Origin: Methylotuvimicrobium alcaliphilum 20Z
GTDB taxonomy: Bacteria; Pseudomonadota; Gammaproteobacteria; Methylococcales; Methylomonadaceae
DNA: 64,000 nucleotides
Direction of reading: 5' to 3'
Assembly: GCF_000968535.2 (NCBI RefSeq)
Contig: NC_016112.1
Location: 1,302,001 to 1,366,000 of the forward strand
Part shown: piece after piece, positions 16,424-25,401 of the stretch
Layout: each line of letters begins with the position of its first letter
Position numbering within the stretch: position 1 is the stretch's first letter
Translations under genes and position numbers: made by a program
Notes under the pieces: model-generated
Database searches by the model: none
What the model was told of the DNA's origin: nothing
What the model saw: only the letters and a program-made list of their open reading frames with translations

Positions 16424-17617
16424 ATGCAATTCAAACCATTTTCGATTTCACGCCTGCCGCGCATTAGCTACGGCAGGGGACGGCTTAGCGAAGTGCCGGC
16501 CTTGACGGCTAGTTACGGCGGCAATGCCTTGTTGGTTACCGGTAAGCAATCTTTTTGCGGTACGGAACGTTGGCCGTCGTTTATCGAGTCCTTGGAAATG
16601 CAAGGCGTTCGCTGGTTGCATGTCACGGTTTCGGGCGAACCGTCGCCGGAGCTGGTCGACCTAACGGTTAGCCGGTTTTGCGACGAGACGATTGCAGTCG
16701 TTGTCGGTATCGGCGGCGGTAGCGTGCTCGATGCCGCGAAAGCGATAGCAGGGCTTTTGCCGCACGGTAATTCGGTCATGGATCACTTGGAAGGCGTCGG
16801 CAGGAATATTCCTTACCGGGGGCCTAGTATACCGTTCATCGCCGTTCCGACCACGGCCGGTACCGGCAGCGAAGCGACCAAAAATTCGGTGTTGAGCGTG
16901 CAAGGTCCGGAGGGATTCAAGAAGTCTTTTCGAGACGAATGTTTGATTCCCGAATATGCGGTAATCGATCCCGACTTGCTGGAAAGCTGCCCGCGCGACT
17001 TGATCGCGGCCGATGGCATGGACGCCTTCACGCAACTATTGGAATCCTACGTCTCGCTAAAGGCCAATCCCTTCATCGATGCGTTGGCTTGGAGCGGCAT
17101 GACCGCCTTCAAGGAAGGTTTTTTTGCCGCTTGGGAAGGCCAGGAGCCGGAAGCTGCTAATGGCCGCGCTGCGATGGCCTATGCGTCCTTGCTTTCCGGT
17201 ATTACGTTGGCGCAAGTCGGTTTGGGGTCGGTTCACGGCCTGGCTTCGCCGTTGGGCGCCTTTTTCCCGATACCGCATGGCGTGGTTTGCGGAACGATGG
17301 TTGCCGCCGCTACCGAAATCAATATTGAAGCGATGCAAGCGCGAGAACCCGATAATCCGGCGTTGGCTAAATACGCGCAAGTCGGGCGTTTGCTGACCGG
17401 ACGTAACGACATCGGCGATTCGGTTGTGCGCGATTTATTGATCGCGTTGCTTGCCGAATGGAGCAAAACATTGCAATTACCGCGCCTTAGGGATTACGGC
17501 ATCAGAGAGGCCGATTTTGCAAAAATCGTTGCGAATAGCCGTGGCAGCAGTATGAAAACCAATCCGATCGTGCTGACCGACACCGAGATCGAAGCGATAT
17601 TGCAGCGTCGACTTTAA
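16424..17617 (+). CDS. Iron-containing alcohol dehydrogenase family, variant metal site
   Basis: 397 aa. The NAD-binding part has GGGSVLDAAKAIAGLL and VPTTAGTGSEATKNSV. The metal-binding half has DGMDAFTQLLESYVS and VHGLASPLGAFFPIPHG. Compared with FucO-type enzymes, the ligand positions read Asp, Gln (usually His), His, His, and the conserved AHPLG is ASPLG. This fits a divergent subgroup, so metal choice and substrate may differ from classical Fe-ADH. Co-transcribed with the ABM monooxygenase. An attC-like remnant follows its 3' end at 17686. Confidence 0.85.
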   Translation: MQFKPFSISRLPRISYGRGRLSEVPALTASYGGNALLVTGKQSFCGTERWPSFIESLEMQGVRWLHVTVSGEPSPELVDLTVSRFCDETIAVVVGIGGGSVLDAAKAIAGLLPHGNSVMDHLEGVGRNIPYRGPSIPFIAVPTTAGTGSEATKNSVLSVQGPEGFKKSFRDECLIPEYAVIDPDLLESCPRDLIAADGMDAFTQLLESYVSLKANPFIDALAWSGMTAFKEGFFAAWEGQEPEAANGRAAMAYASLLSGITLAQVGLGSVHGLASPLGAFFPIPHGVVCGTMVAAATEINIEAMQAREPDNPALAKYAQVGRLLTGRNDIGDSVVRDLLIALLAEWSKTLQLPRLRDYGIREADFAKIVANSRGSSMKTNPIVLTDTEIEAILQRRL

Positions 17618-17685
17618 TTGGCGCATTGAGCGGAGTTCTGAAACAGGCTGGTATTTCCGTCGATGAATTCGCTGAGGCGCAACAT

Positions 17686-17742
17686 GCTTAACCATGCGCT
17701 CCAGCCCCGACTCTGCTAACGTTACGCAGCTAAGCTTATCGA
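17686..17742 (+). other. attC-like remnant (integron recombination site without its 3' box)
   Basis: It starts with GCTTAAC (fits RYYYAAC) and then reads CTCCAGCCCCGACTCTGCTA and CAGCTAAGCTTA, closely matching the interior of the full attC at 35822-35881. The expected final GTTRRRY box is replaced by CGAAAAA. It lies in the 180-bp gap between the Fe-ADH and ligase genes. Confidence 0.5.
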
Positions 17743-17799
17743 AAAAGGGGACGGGTTACTTTATTACCGCACTTAAACCCACTGTTGGAGGAAATCGCC

Positions 17800-19305
17800 A
17801 TGTCCAAGCCGTTAACGTTTGCTAACGAAGCCCTGTTTAATCGCTTTTTCAATACCTCTTTGGATGAATTGCTGACGGATCATAAGGATATCGACCCACA
17901 AGAGCGCGTACTGAAATTATTTCAACGCTGTGCGGTTGAAGTCCCCGCTTATCGTCACTTTCTCGACTCGCGGCAAATCAATCCGGCGGACATAACGACT
18001 TATCAACAATTCAGCGATTTGCCGCTGATGGGCAAAAGCGATTATATGCAGTCGTACCCTTTACCGGATCGCTGCTTGGGAGGAACCCTGACGGGAGCTG
18101 ACCGTGTGGCAGTATCTTCCGGGTCTACCGGTCGGCCGACTTTCTGGCCTCGCTCCGCCGCTTACGAACTGGATGTGGCGCTACGCTTCGAGCAGGTTTT
18201 CCGCGACAGTTTCCGCGCGCACGAACAAAGTACCCTGGTCATCGTTTGTTTTGCGCTGGGCAATTGGGTCGGGGGATTGTTTACGACCTCCTGTTGTTGG
18301 CACCTAGCCCGAAAAGGTTATCCGTTGATGGTGGCGACACCCGGTAATAATAAAGCCGAGATTTTTCGCGTGGTTCGAGAGCTCGCGCCGCATTTCGAGC
18401 AAACGGTTCTGTTGGGTTATCCGCCATTCGTCAAAGACGTAATCGATGCCGGCAGTGCCGAAGGCATAAACTGGCATGCCTACCGACCTAAATTGGTATT
18501 TGCCGGTGAAGTATTCAGCGAGGAATGGCGTGAATTGATCGGCAAGCGCGCAGGTTCGACCGCGCCGTGTTTCGATTCGGCTTCCTTGTACGGTACCGCG
18601 GATGGAGGCGTACTGGGTAACGAAACCCCGTTGAGCATAGCGATTCGCCGTTGGTTGGCCAAGCATCCTGCTGCTGCGCGTCAATTATTCGGCGAATCGC
18701 GCTTACCGACGCTGGTACAGTATGATCCAATCAGCCGGTTTTTCGAAACGCATGAAGGGACTTTAGTCGTATCCGGTGAAAACAGCGTTCCTCTATTACG
18801 CTATCATATCGCCGACAAGGGCGGATTGATCCCATACGATACGATGTGGGCATTCCTCGAATCGCAAGGAATAAGTTCTCCAGGCGGGGTGGGGCTGCCG
18901 GGGGATTTTCAACCGCGAAAATTGCCATTCGTTTTTGTGTTCGGCCGTGCCGACTTTACCGTATCTTATTACGGTGCCAATATTTATCCTGAAAATGTAT
19001 CGGTCGGTTTGGAAAAACCCGACATTATGCGTTGGGTTACCGGTAAATTCGTTTTGGAAACGGAGGAAACCGGTGAGGGAAATAAGGTTTTACATATTGC
19101 CGTAGAATTGTTACCCGACATCAATGCGACCGAAGCCATGGCGCCGGCGATCGCGGAATCGATTCGTCGGGAGTTATTACGCCTGAACAGCGAATTCGCT
19201 CATTACACGCCGGCCGAAAGACAGCTGCCCAAACTGACTTTACATGCCTTTGCCGATCCCGACTATTTTCCCGCAGGCGTGAAACATCGCTATACGCGAA
19301 ACTAA
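17800..19305 (+). CDS. Phenylacetate-CoA ligase-like adenylate-forming enzyme
   Basis: About 501 aa. The ATP-binding P-loop of the family reads VAVSSGSTGRPTFWP (about residue 105), later motifs include ASLYGTADGG and FGRADFTVSYYGANIYPENV. PaaK-type enzymes activate aryl or acyl acids as AMP esters and CoA thioesters. GGAGGAAA precedes the ATG at 17800. The preceding genes are an ABM monooxygenase and Fe-ADH on the same strand, so a shared degradation pathway is possible. The true acid substrate cannot be told. Confidence 0.78.
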   Translation: MSKPLTFANEALFNRFFNTSLDELLTDHKDIDPQERVLKLFQRCAVEVPAYRHFLDSRQINPADITTYQQFSDLPLMGKSDYMQSYPLPDRCLGGTLTGADRVAVSSGSTGRPTFWPRSAAYELDVALRFEQVFRDSFRAHEQSTLVIVCFALGNWVGGLFTTSCCWHLARKGYPLMVATPGNNKAEIFRVVRELAPHFEQTVLLGYPPFVKDVIDAGSAEGINWHAYRPKLVFAGEVFSEEWRELIGKRAGSTAPCFDSASLYGTADGGVLGNETPLSIAIRRWLAKHPAAARQLFGESRLPTLVQYDPISRFFETHEGTLVVSGENSVPLLRYHIADKGGLIPYDTMWAFLESQGISSPGGVGLPGDFQPRKLPFVFVFGRADFTVSYYGANIYPENVSVGLEKPDIMRWVTGKFVLETEETGEGNKVLHIAVELLPDINATEAMAPAIAESIRRELLRLNSEFAHYTPAERQLPKLTLHAFADPDYFPAGVKHRYTRN

Positions 19306-19876
19306 TTGCATAACTCTTGCGTAATTATTCACATCCACTTATCGCTGCCATGCTCCAACGCTCATCGTTATACATAAATTGTAGGGTACGCTGCGCGTAC
19401 CAAAGCCGTGCCCTTCTGCGGGACGGGTTATTTAACCCGTCCCCAACGTTTCGGTTTGCCCTAAACAATTCGGCTGACTTCGGCCAACGTCAAAACGTTT
19501 AGGACGGGGTTGCAAACCCCGTCCTGCCAGGAACATGCTGGTTTTTGGGTTTTAGCTGAAGAAACTTGCTAATCAGGAAGGACTTTGAATTGACTCCCTT
19601 GATACTCGAAAATTAACTAACCTTAATGAAGGTGTTATACCCATCGTAGATCAAAATTCGGCACCGGGGTGCCCGTCAAAGGACGCCGTGAATACGTCCA
19701 TGTAGGCTCTATGCCAGCATCCATGCTGGCAAAGCCTTTGCGAGCGCCATGGATGGCGTGAATGTCGATTTTGCAGGAGCAAAAATCGACCTAGCACCCT
19801 GGCGCCTCCTTAAGCATCGCCGAAATTTGAAGTGCGAAAGGTATAGGAAAAACTTGAAACCTCGAAGGGGAACAAT
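19306..19876. repeat. Gap with partial family B element (19413-19577) and family E repeat (19636-19845)
   Basis: No gene seen. A TAGGGTACGCTGCGCGTACC unit (a fragment also found at 28150) is joined to the right-hand two thirds of a family B MITE that ends CTTGCTAATCAGG at 19577. Its left end is missing and there is no target duplication. Then comes a family E copy ending GTGCGAAAGGTATA. CopD starts 31 bp after it. Confidence 0.75.
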
Positions 19877-20281
19877 ATGCTTTGGCTTTTACTGTTACAC
19901 ATAGCGGCTGTGATCTGTTGGTGCGGATCATTGCTCTATCTGCCCGCGTTGATGACGGGTGTTTATTCTGATAGTGAAGAGGAAAGCCACCAAGCCTTGA
20001 CGCTCAAAGTCTTCAGCAGTATCGCGACGCCGGCCGCGCTGGTCGCGATCGCATCGGGTACTGGCTTGTTCCTAACCGGCGGCATTATCGACCGATGGCT
20101 TATTTTGAAGCTAACCCTGGTCGTGATACTCGTAATGTGTCATGCTCTTACCGGCTGGATTCTAATTCGTACCGAGCAAGCGCCCGATAAAAATTTCACC
20201 CTGCCGTGCGTAGCAATCGGAATTACGGCTGCGATATCGATCCCTGCAATCGTTTGGATTGTGCTGACCAAGCCTTTTTAG
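19877..20281 (+). CDS. CopD-like integral membrane protein
   Basis: 134 aa with four membrane helices (residues about 1-22, 47-70, 76-98, 110-130). The N-terminal motif LLHIAAVICWCGSLLYLPAL is typical of the CopD/HemJ-like fold. It precedes the oxidase genes and may act in copper or haem supply to them. A haem-binding His (LLHIAAV) is visible. The exact role is not known. Confidence 0.7.
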   Translation: MLWLLLLHIAAVICWCGSLLYLPALMTGVYSDSEEESHQALTLKVFSSIATPAALVAIASGTGLFLTGGIIDRWLILKLTLVVILVMCHALTGWILIRTEQAPDKNFTLPCVAIGITAAISIPAIVWIVLTKPF

Positions 20282-20314
20282 GAGTTAACTGTGAGATATC
20301 TCAAGGTGACTATA

Positions 20315-20767
20315 TCAAGGTTCGGAATGAACTCCGACGCCATGTCCATAAACCAGTTGCCCGCCCAACATGCTGGTGACGGCAATCAGCGCCGCCGTCA
20401 GCAGCGAAATATACAAATACCAAAAATCGAAGCCGCTTTCGTCATAAAAGCGCAACGCCCAATTGAACGAAGCCAGCGCCAGCGTCATGACCGCCAGCAG
20501 TGCATGGATCCAAGCGATAAGCAAATTTCGGATGCGCTGAACGAATACCAGGTCGATGAAGCCCGCCAGCCCGGCAAGCCAGCCGCCGAAGCTGCCAAGA
20601 CCCGACAGCCACAAACCGACTCGAATCCAGAATGGGTCCGTCGTATAGAGATAGGCCAAATCGGCTCCTACCAAGCCGAGCAAAAAGGCTACCGGGAAAT
20701 GGATCAGCATCGGGTGGATCGGATGTCCGCCGATGGACATGCGGCTGATGATGGGTTCTTTCGCCAT
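20315..20767 (-). CDS. DUF2231 membrane protein
   Basis: 150 aa. It begins with the family motif GGHPIHPMLIHFPVAFLLG and has four hydrophobic segments. It is divergent from ctaC with only 39 bp between the two start codons, and convergent with the CopD-like gene. The His-rich N-terminal motif may bind metal or haem. Function unknown. The open frame on the opposite strand over this gene is antisense noise. Confidence 0.8.
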   Translation of the reverse strand: MAKEPIISRMSIGGHPIHPMLIHFPVAFLLGLVGADLAYLYTTDPFWIRVGLWLSGLGSFGGWLAGLAGFIDLVFVQRIRNLLIAWIHALLAVMTLALASFNWALRFYDESGFDFWYLYISLLTAALIAVTSMLGGQLVYGHGVGVHSEP

Positions 20768-20806
20768 TACGCTCTCCTTTCTCGGTTGAAGTCGGAATTA
20801 TCAACG

Positions 20807-21508
20807 ATGATTCCAAGTTTAACCTTACCCTCGCTAATTATCACTCTTAGTTTTCTGAGCGGCTGCAGCGGCCCTCAATCCATTTTAAATCCCGCAGGAC
20901 CCTCGGCGCTTGCCGTAAGCAGGCTGTGGTGGGGGATGTTCGGTTTTTCGGTTACGGTATTGCTGGTCGTCATGACTTTATGGATTTATGCGATGCGGCG
21001 TAAACCGCGACCGCTCACCGAAGCGCAAGCCGATAGGATCAATCAGAGTTGGATCATCGGCGGCGGACTGGTGCTGCCTATCGCCGGCATCGTCGCGCTG
21101 CTAAGCTTCAGCATTCCGATGGGCTATCGCATGTTGCCTTTGCCCGTTGCCGGACAGTCGGTGCCGTATATCGATGTCATCGGGCACCAATGGTGGTGGG
21201 AGGTCCGCTATCCCGATACCGATATCGTGCTGATAAACGAACTGCATCTGCCGGCAGGGACGCCGGTCGATATCCATGTGACCAGCTCCGATGTCATTCA
21301 TTCGTTCTGGGTGCCGAGGTTGGCCGGTAAGATCGATATGATTCCGGGGCGCACTAATGTCTTGCGGATCGAAGCCGATGCGCCGGGGCAATTATTAGGG
21401 AAGTGCGCGGAATTTTGCGGAGTGGGCCACGCCCACATGCTGCTGGAGGTTCAGGTTCATACGCCTGAAGATTATGAAGCGTGGCTGGAGGCATATGAAT
21501 ACGAATAA
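20807..21508 (+). CDS. ctaC: Cytochrome c oxidase subunit II
   Basis: 233 aa. A lipoprotein-like leader (LSFLSGCSG), two membrane helices (about residues 38-62 and 78-100), then a cupredoxin domain with the Cu-A motif: HSFWVPRLAGK and CAEFCGVGHAHM, giving the C-x3-C-x3-H-x2-M set. GHQWWWEVRYPD is the aromatic patch for cytochrome c electron entry. No cytochrome c domain is fused at the C terminus. The ATG at 20807 is chosen because it precedes the lipobox. It overlaps the ctaDE gene by 14 nt. Confidence 0.93.
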   Translation: MIPSLTLPSLIITLSFLSGCSGPQSILNPAGPSALAVSRLWWGMFGFSVTVLLVVMTLWIYAMRRKPRPLTEAQADRINQSWIIGGGLVLPIAGIVALLSFSIPMGYRMLPLPVAGQSVPYIDVIGHQWWWEVRYPDTDIVLINELHLPAGTPVDIHVTSSDVIHSFWVPRLAGKIDMIPGRTNVLRIEADAPGQLLGKCAEFCGVGHAHMLLEVQVHTPEDYEAWLEAYEYE

Positions 21509-24017
21509 TGAAACCCGAAAGACTAGGGACGCTCTGCACGATGAATTTCTCAAGGTCTGGGGCAATCCGCGCGGCTGGCATGCATTGACCATCGTCAACC
21601 ATACGACGGTCGGCATTCGCTTCATGGTCACGGGCGGCATCTTCTTTCTGATCGGCGGATTGCTCGCGATGCTGATGCGCACGCAACTGGCATTGCCCGA
21701 ACAGGACATCATCGAACCGAAACTCTATGATCAGCTGTTTACGATGCATGGAACGGTCATGATGTTTCTGTTCGCGGTGCCCGTGCTCGAAGGTTTGGCG
21801 ATGTATCTGATCCCGAAAATGATCGGCGCGCGCGATTTGGTGTTTCCGCGTCTTAGCGCTTTCGGTTACTGGTGTTATCTATTTGGTAGTCTGATTTTGA
21901 TGTCGAGTTTAGTGTTGGGCATCGCGCCGGCGGGCGGTTGGTTTATGTACACGCCTTTGACCAACAACGTTTACTCGCCGGGGCCGAACGTCGATTTCTG
22001 GCTGCTCGGCGTCACGTTTATCGAAATCTCGGCGGTATCGGCCGGCATCGAACTAACCGTGTCGATTTTGCGCACACGCACTTCCGGCATGGCATTGCTG
22101 CATATGCCGCTCTTTTGCTGGTACATTCTGGTCATGGCGCTGATGATCGTATTCGGTTTTCCGCCGCTGATACTAGGCAGCATCCTGTTGGAGCTGGAAC
22201 GCGCTGTCGGCATGCCGTTCTTCGATGTCGCACGGGGCGGCGACCCGATTCTCTGGCAACATCTGTTTTGGCTATTCGGCCATCCCGAAGTCTATATTAT
22301 CTTCTTACCGGCCGCGGGTATCGTTTCGACCCTGTTGCCGGTATTCTCGCGCCAACCCATCGTCGGCTATCGATGGATCGTGCTGGCCATTATCTCGACA
22401 GGGTTCATCAGTTTCGGTTTGTGGGTGCATCACATGTTTACGGTCGGGATTCCGCAGTTGGCCCAGGCGTTTTTCTCGATGGCCAGCATGCTGGTGGCGA
22501 TTCCTACCGGTATTCAATTGTTCGCCTGGCTGGCGACATTGTGGACGGGGCGGCCCGTTTACCATGTGCCGATGTTATGGCTGGTCGGCTTTTTATTTAT
22601 TTTCATGATAGGCGGCTTGACCGGGGTCATGTTGGCCTTGGTGCCGTTTAACTGGCAGGTGCACGACACGCATTTCGTCGTCGCGCATTTGCATTATGTG
22701 ATGGTCGGCGGCATGCTCTTTCCTTTGCTGGCGGGGCTTTATTACTGGTTGCCGCATTTCTCGGGGCGAATGCCGTCGGATAAACTCGCGCGCTGGGGCT
22801 TCTGGCTGACGTTTGTCGGTTTTAACACGACATTTTTGGTGATGCATCTGACCGGGTTTCTCGGTATGCCGCGGCGCGTTTACACTTATCAAGCCGGAAT
22901 GGGCTGGGAACTGCCTAACAGCGTGTCGTCGGTGGGCGGTTTTATCATGGCTATGGGTATCGCGATGGTTCTGCTCGATATCGTATTGCATTTTCGCTTC
23001 GGACGCCCTGCCGGATCTAATCCTTGGGGGGGCGATACGCTCGAATGGGCGACCGATACGCCGCCCCAACCTTATAATTTCATCAGCTTGCCGGACTGTC
23101 CGATGCGGCATCCGATGTGGGATCAACCGGATCTGCAAACAACGATAGCTGAAGGACATCACGGGTTATCGGAGATCGATCATGGCAGACGAGAGACCTG
23201 GGGTTCGGACCCGGTGTCCGGTGCTATTCGCGAAATCATTCATCTGCCCGGAAATTCCTGGCTGCCTTTTTACTCGGCTTTGGCGTTATCTGTTCTATGT
23301 ATCAGTCTTTTGATCCGTACCTATAGCATGGCCCTGATCGCGGTAGTAGCCAGCCTGTTGTTGCTGCTACGCTGGTCATGGAAGAACGGCGCCTTTCTTG
23401 AAGCGGATTCCGATTCTGCTGGGAAACCCGGCTATCCGCAACTGCATTCGCGCACTTTCAACGGCCCCGGTTTGTGGGGCATGGTCGTAACGCTGTTGGC
23501 TGATGGCGCGCTATTTTTGTCCATACTTTTCGGTTGGCTCTATTTGCGGGTCGTAGCGCCGAATTGGCAAGCGCCCGAAACGGCGCCGTTGGCTTGGCTG
23601 CCGTTGCTGATCAGTGGTGTACTGCTTACGGTCGCAACATTTTGGCATCATTCTATCGTGCGCCGCTTGCGCGCGGGTAGGGATGATCATCTGCAGGGTC
23701 AATTATGGGGCATAGCGGCGATCGGTTTGGCTCATTGTTGTGTATTCATCTGGGCCTGGTCGGCTTCGTCTCTGGTTGCAACACAAACAGCCCATGATGC
23801 CGTGATCGCGGTGATACTGATGTATCAATTGTTTCACAGCGGACTCGCCGTGATCATGACTGCGCTGCAGGCCAAGCGCGTAGCTTATGGTTATGTCGGC
23901 AAGACTGCGCCCTATGAAATTGCAGTCGTGAAACCCTGGTGGATTTATACGAACGCCGTATTCTGGCTAAGCTTTCTCGCCGTCATCATGCTGCCTATTG
24001 CTTGGAGAAGCGCCTGA
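21495..24017 (+). CDS. Cytochrome c oxidase subunit I-III fusion
   Basis: About 840 aa. Residues about 30-530 are subunit I: FTMHGTVMMFLFAVPVLEG (low-spin haem His), WLFGHPEVYIIFLPAAGI (Cu-B His and the HPEVY Tyr), VHHMFTVGI, and HFVVAHLHYVMVGG. A linker is followed by subunit III-like helices (about 620-835: FNGPGLWGMVVTLLADGALF, HCCVFIWAWSA). Fusion of I and III is known in aa3-type enzymes. It reduces O2 to water and pumps protons. The ATG at 21495 is chosen; an ATG at 21474 lies inside ctaC. The stop overlaps the next gene (TGATG). Confidence 0.92.
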   Translation: MNTNNETRKTRDALHDEFLKVWGNPRGWHALTIVNHTTVGIRFMVTGGIFFLIGGLLAMLMRTQLALPEQDIIEPKLYDQLFTMHGTVMMFLFAVPVLEGLAMYLIPKMIGARDLVFPRLSAFGYWCYLFGSLILMSSLVLGIAPAGGWFMYTPLTNNVYSPGPNVDFWLLGVTFIEISAVSAGIELTVSILRTRTSGMALLHMPLFCWYILVMALMIVFGFPPLILGSILLELERAVGMPFFDVARGGDPILWQHLFWLFGHPEVYIIFLPAAGIVSTLLPVFSRQPIVGYRWIVLAIISTGFISFGLWVHHMFTVGIPQLAQAFFSMASMLVAIPTGIQLFAWLATLWTGRPVYHVPMLWLVGFLFIFMIGGLTGVMLALVPFNWQVHDTHFVVAHLHYVMVGGMLFPLLAGLYYWLPHFSGRMPSDKLARWGFWLTFVGFNTTFLVMHLTGFLGMPRRVYTYQAGMGWELPNSVSSVGGFIMAMGIAMVLLDIVLHFRFGRPAGSNPWGGDTLEWATDTPPQPYNFISLPDCPMRHPMWDQPDLQTTIAEGHHGLSEIDHGRRETWGSDPVSGAIREIIHLPGNSWLPFYSALALSVLCISLLIRTYSMALIAVVASLLLLLRWSWKNGAFLEADSDSAGKPGYPQLHSRTFNGPGLWGMVVTLLADGALFLSILFGWLYLRVVAPNWQAPETAPLAWLPLLISGVLLTVATFWHHSIVRRLRAGRDDHLQGQLWGIAAIGLAHCCVFIWAWSASSLVATQTAHDAVIAVILMYQLFHSGLAVIMTALQAKRVAYGYVGKTAPYEIAVVKPWWIYTNAVFWLSFLAVIMLPIAWRSA

Positions 24018-24370
24018 TGATTTCAACGTATCATCCAATGCAACTGACTTTGGGGCTAATTGTCTGGATAGTCTGGTTTATCGTGAAGTACGGGGCCTTG
24101 GTATTATTCTGCGAACAACTGCCGCCTCCTGTCGAACAAGGGGCTTTCACTTGGATCAATGCGACGCTGTTGAGCGGTTCCGTAGCCGTAACCGCTCTGC
24201 TGTTGTTTTGGGCAAATAATTGTTGGCGGGCGGCGAGAATCGGCAGCAATGAAGCCGATTCCGAAATTAATACGTTTATCGCCGGATTGGGCGCCGGCAT
24301 CAATCTGTTGGGCGCCGTCACGACGCTCAGCCAGGGGCTTATCTCGCTGCTATTACCGCCATGTTTGTAA
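24017..24370 (+). CDS. Small membrane protein of the oxidase operon
   Basis: 117 aa with three hydrophobic stretches (about residues 10-33, 48-68, 90-115). Start overlaps the ctaDE stop and its end overlaps the ctaG-like start by 10 nt, so it is translationally coupled on both sides. Not recognised as a named family. A small subunit or assembly protein is inferred from position. Confidence 0.7.
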   Translation: MISTYHPMQLTLGLIVWIVWFIVKYGALVLFCEQLPPPVEQGAFTWINATLLSGSVAVTALLLFWANNCWRAARIGSNEADSEINTFIAGLGAGINLLGAVTTLSQGLISLLLPPCL

Positions 24371-25203
24371 GGCTTGCATTGTTCGCGGTCTCGGCTTCGC
24401 TAGTTAATCCTGCAAATGCTCATGGCTGGGACGATAACGCAGATGAAGACTTTTTTTCTGCCATGCTCGGCGGACTGTTGCCGGCCGCTCTTTGGTTGAT
24501 CTATGTCGTCGGTGCCGGTCGCATCCGGCCTACAAATAACCGCCGGTTGATGTTTCATGGAGCCAGTCTCCTCGCTGCTATGACGATGTTCGGCAGTACG
24601 GGCGGTTGGCTTGATGAAAGCTCAACCCTGCACATGGTTCAACACATGCTGATACTGGTCGTTATCGCCCCGCTTTATGTATTGGCTCGGCCTTTGCCGC
24701 AATGGCTTGCCGTAAGCGGAAAAATCGGCATCCGGCTGTGGAAACCTTTTTTAAGGCTGAGTCGTCACCCGTTGCGGACCGGTATCCTGCAAAGTCTCGT
24801 AATCTGGTTCTGGCATACGCCGGTTTTTTATAATCTGGCGCTGGCGAGTCCCTGGTGGCATCTTGCCGAGCACTTGAGTTTCGCATTCGCCTCCGGCTTA
24901 TTTTGGTGGTCGATTTTGCTAAGGCGCACCTTAACCGTGCTGCCGGCTTTATTGTTAACGCTAATGAGCACCGGCATGCTCGGAGCCTTGCTGACCTTCG
25001 CGCAAACTCCGTTCTACAACGATTTGCTCAATATTCAAGACCAACAATTGGCCGGTTTGATCATGTGGGTGCCGGGAGGCCTATTTTATCTTCTTGCTGG
25101 CGGCTGGTGCAGTCTGCGCTTATTTACGAAGTGTATACCCATCGTAGATCAAAATTCGGTACCAGGGTGTCTGTCGAAGGACGCCGTGAATACGTCTCTA
25201 TAG
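24361..25203 (+). CDS. Cytochrome oxidase assembly protein, CtaG (caa3) type
   Basis: 280 aa. A signal peptide ends near NPANAHG, followed by about seven helices. Family motifs include STLHMVQHMLILVVIAPLYV and LIWFWHTPVFYNL-like segments, and LAEHLSFAFASGLFWW, all with conserved His. This type assists copper delivery to the oxidase. The last about 25 residues, after LRLFTK, are encoded by a family E repeat (begins 25134), so the natural C terminus has been replaced or extended by repeat DNA. Confidence 0.83.
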   Translation: MFVRLALFAVSASLVNPANAHGWDDNADEDFFSAMLGGLLPAALWLIYVVGAGRIRPTNNRRLMFHGASLLAAMTMFGSTGGWLDESSTLHMVQHMLILVVIAPLYVLARPLPQWLAVSGKIGIRLWKPFLRLSRHPLRTGILQSLVIWFWHTPVFYNLALASPWWHLAEHLSFAFASGLFWWSILLRRTLTVLPALLLTLMSTGMLGALLTFAQTPFYNDLLNIQDQQLAGLIMWVPGGLFYLLAGGWCSLRLFTKCIPIVDQNSVPGCLSKDAVNTSL

Positions 25204-25374
25204 GCTTTATGCCAGCTTTATGCCAGCTTTATGCCAGCTTTATGCCAGCTTTATGCCAGCTTTATGCCAGCTTTATGCCAGCTTTATGCCAGCCCCTCTC
25301 GACTAGCGTTAGGTGAGGGCAGCTCACCCCAGTGCCTCCTCAGACACTGCCGAAATTTGAAGTACGAAAGGTAT
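25134..25374. repeat. Family E repeat with internal 11-bp tandem array
   Basis: Copy beginning TATACCCATCGTAGATCAAA and ending GAAGTACGAAAGGTAT. It supplies the C-terminal codons of the CtaG-like gene. Inside, 25206-25293 is eight exact copies of TTTATGCCAGC, an expansion of a single GCCAGC motif present in other copies. Confidence 0.85.
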
Positions 25375-25401
25375 GCATGAACACTAATTCGCCCTACTTG
25401 G

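Noticed and set aside
20291-20806. Long N-terminal extension of ctaC
   Set aside because: This stretch is antisense to the well-supported DUF2231 gene, and the ctaC lipobox starts at the ATG at 20807.
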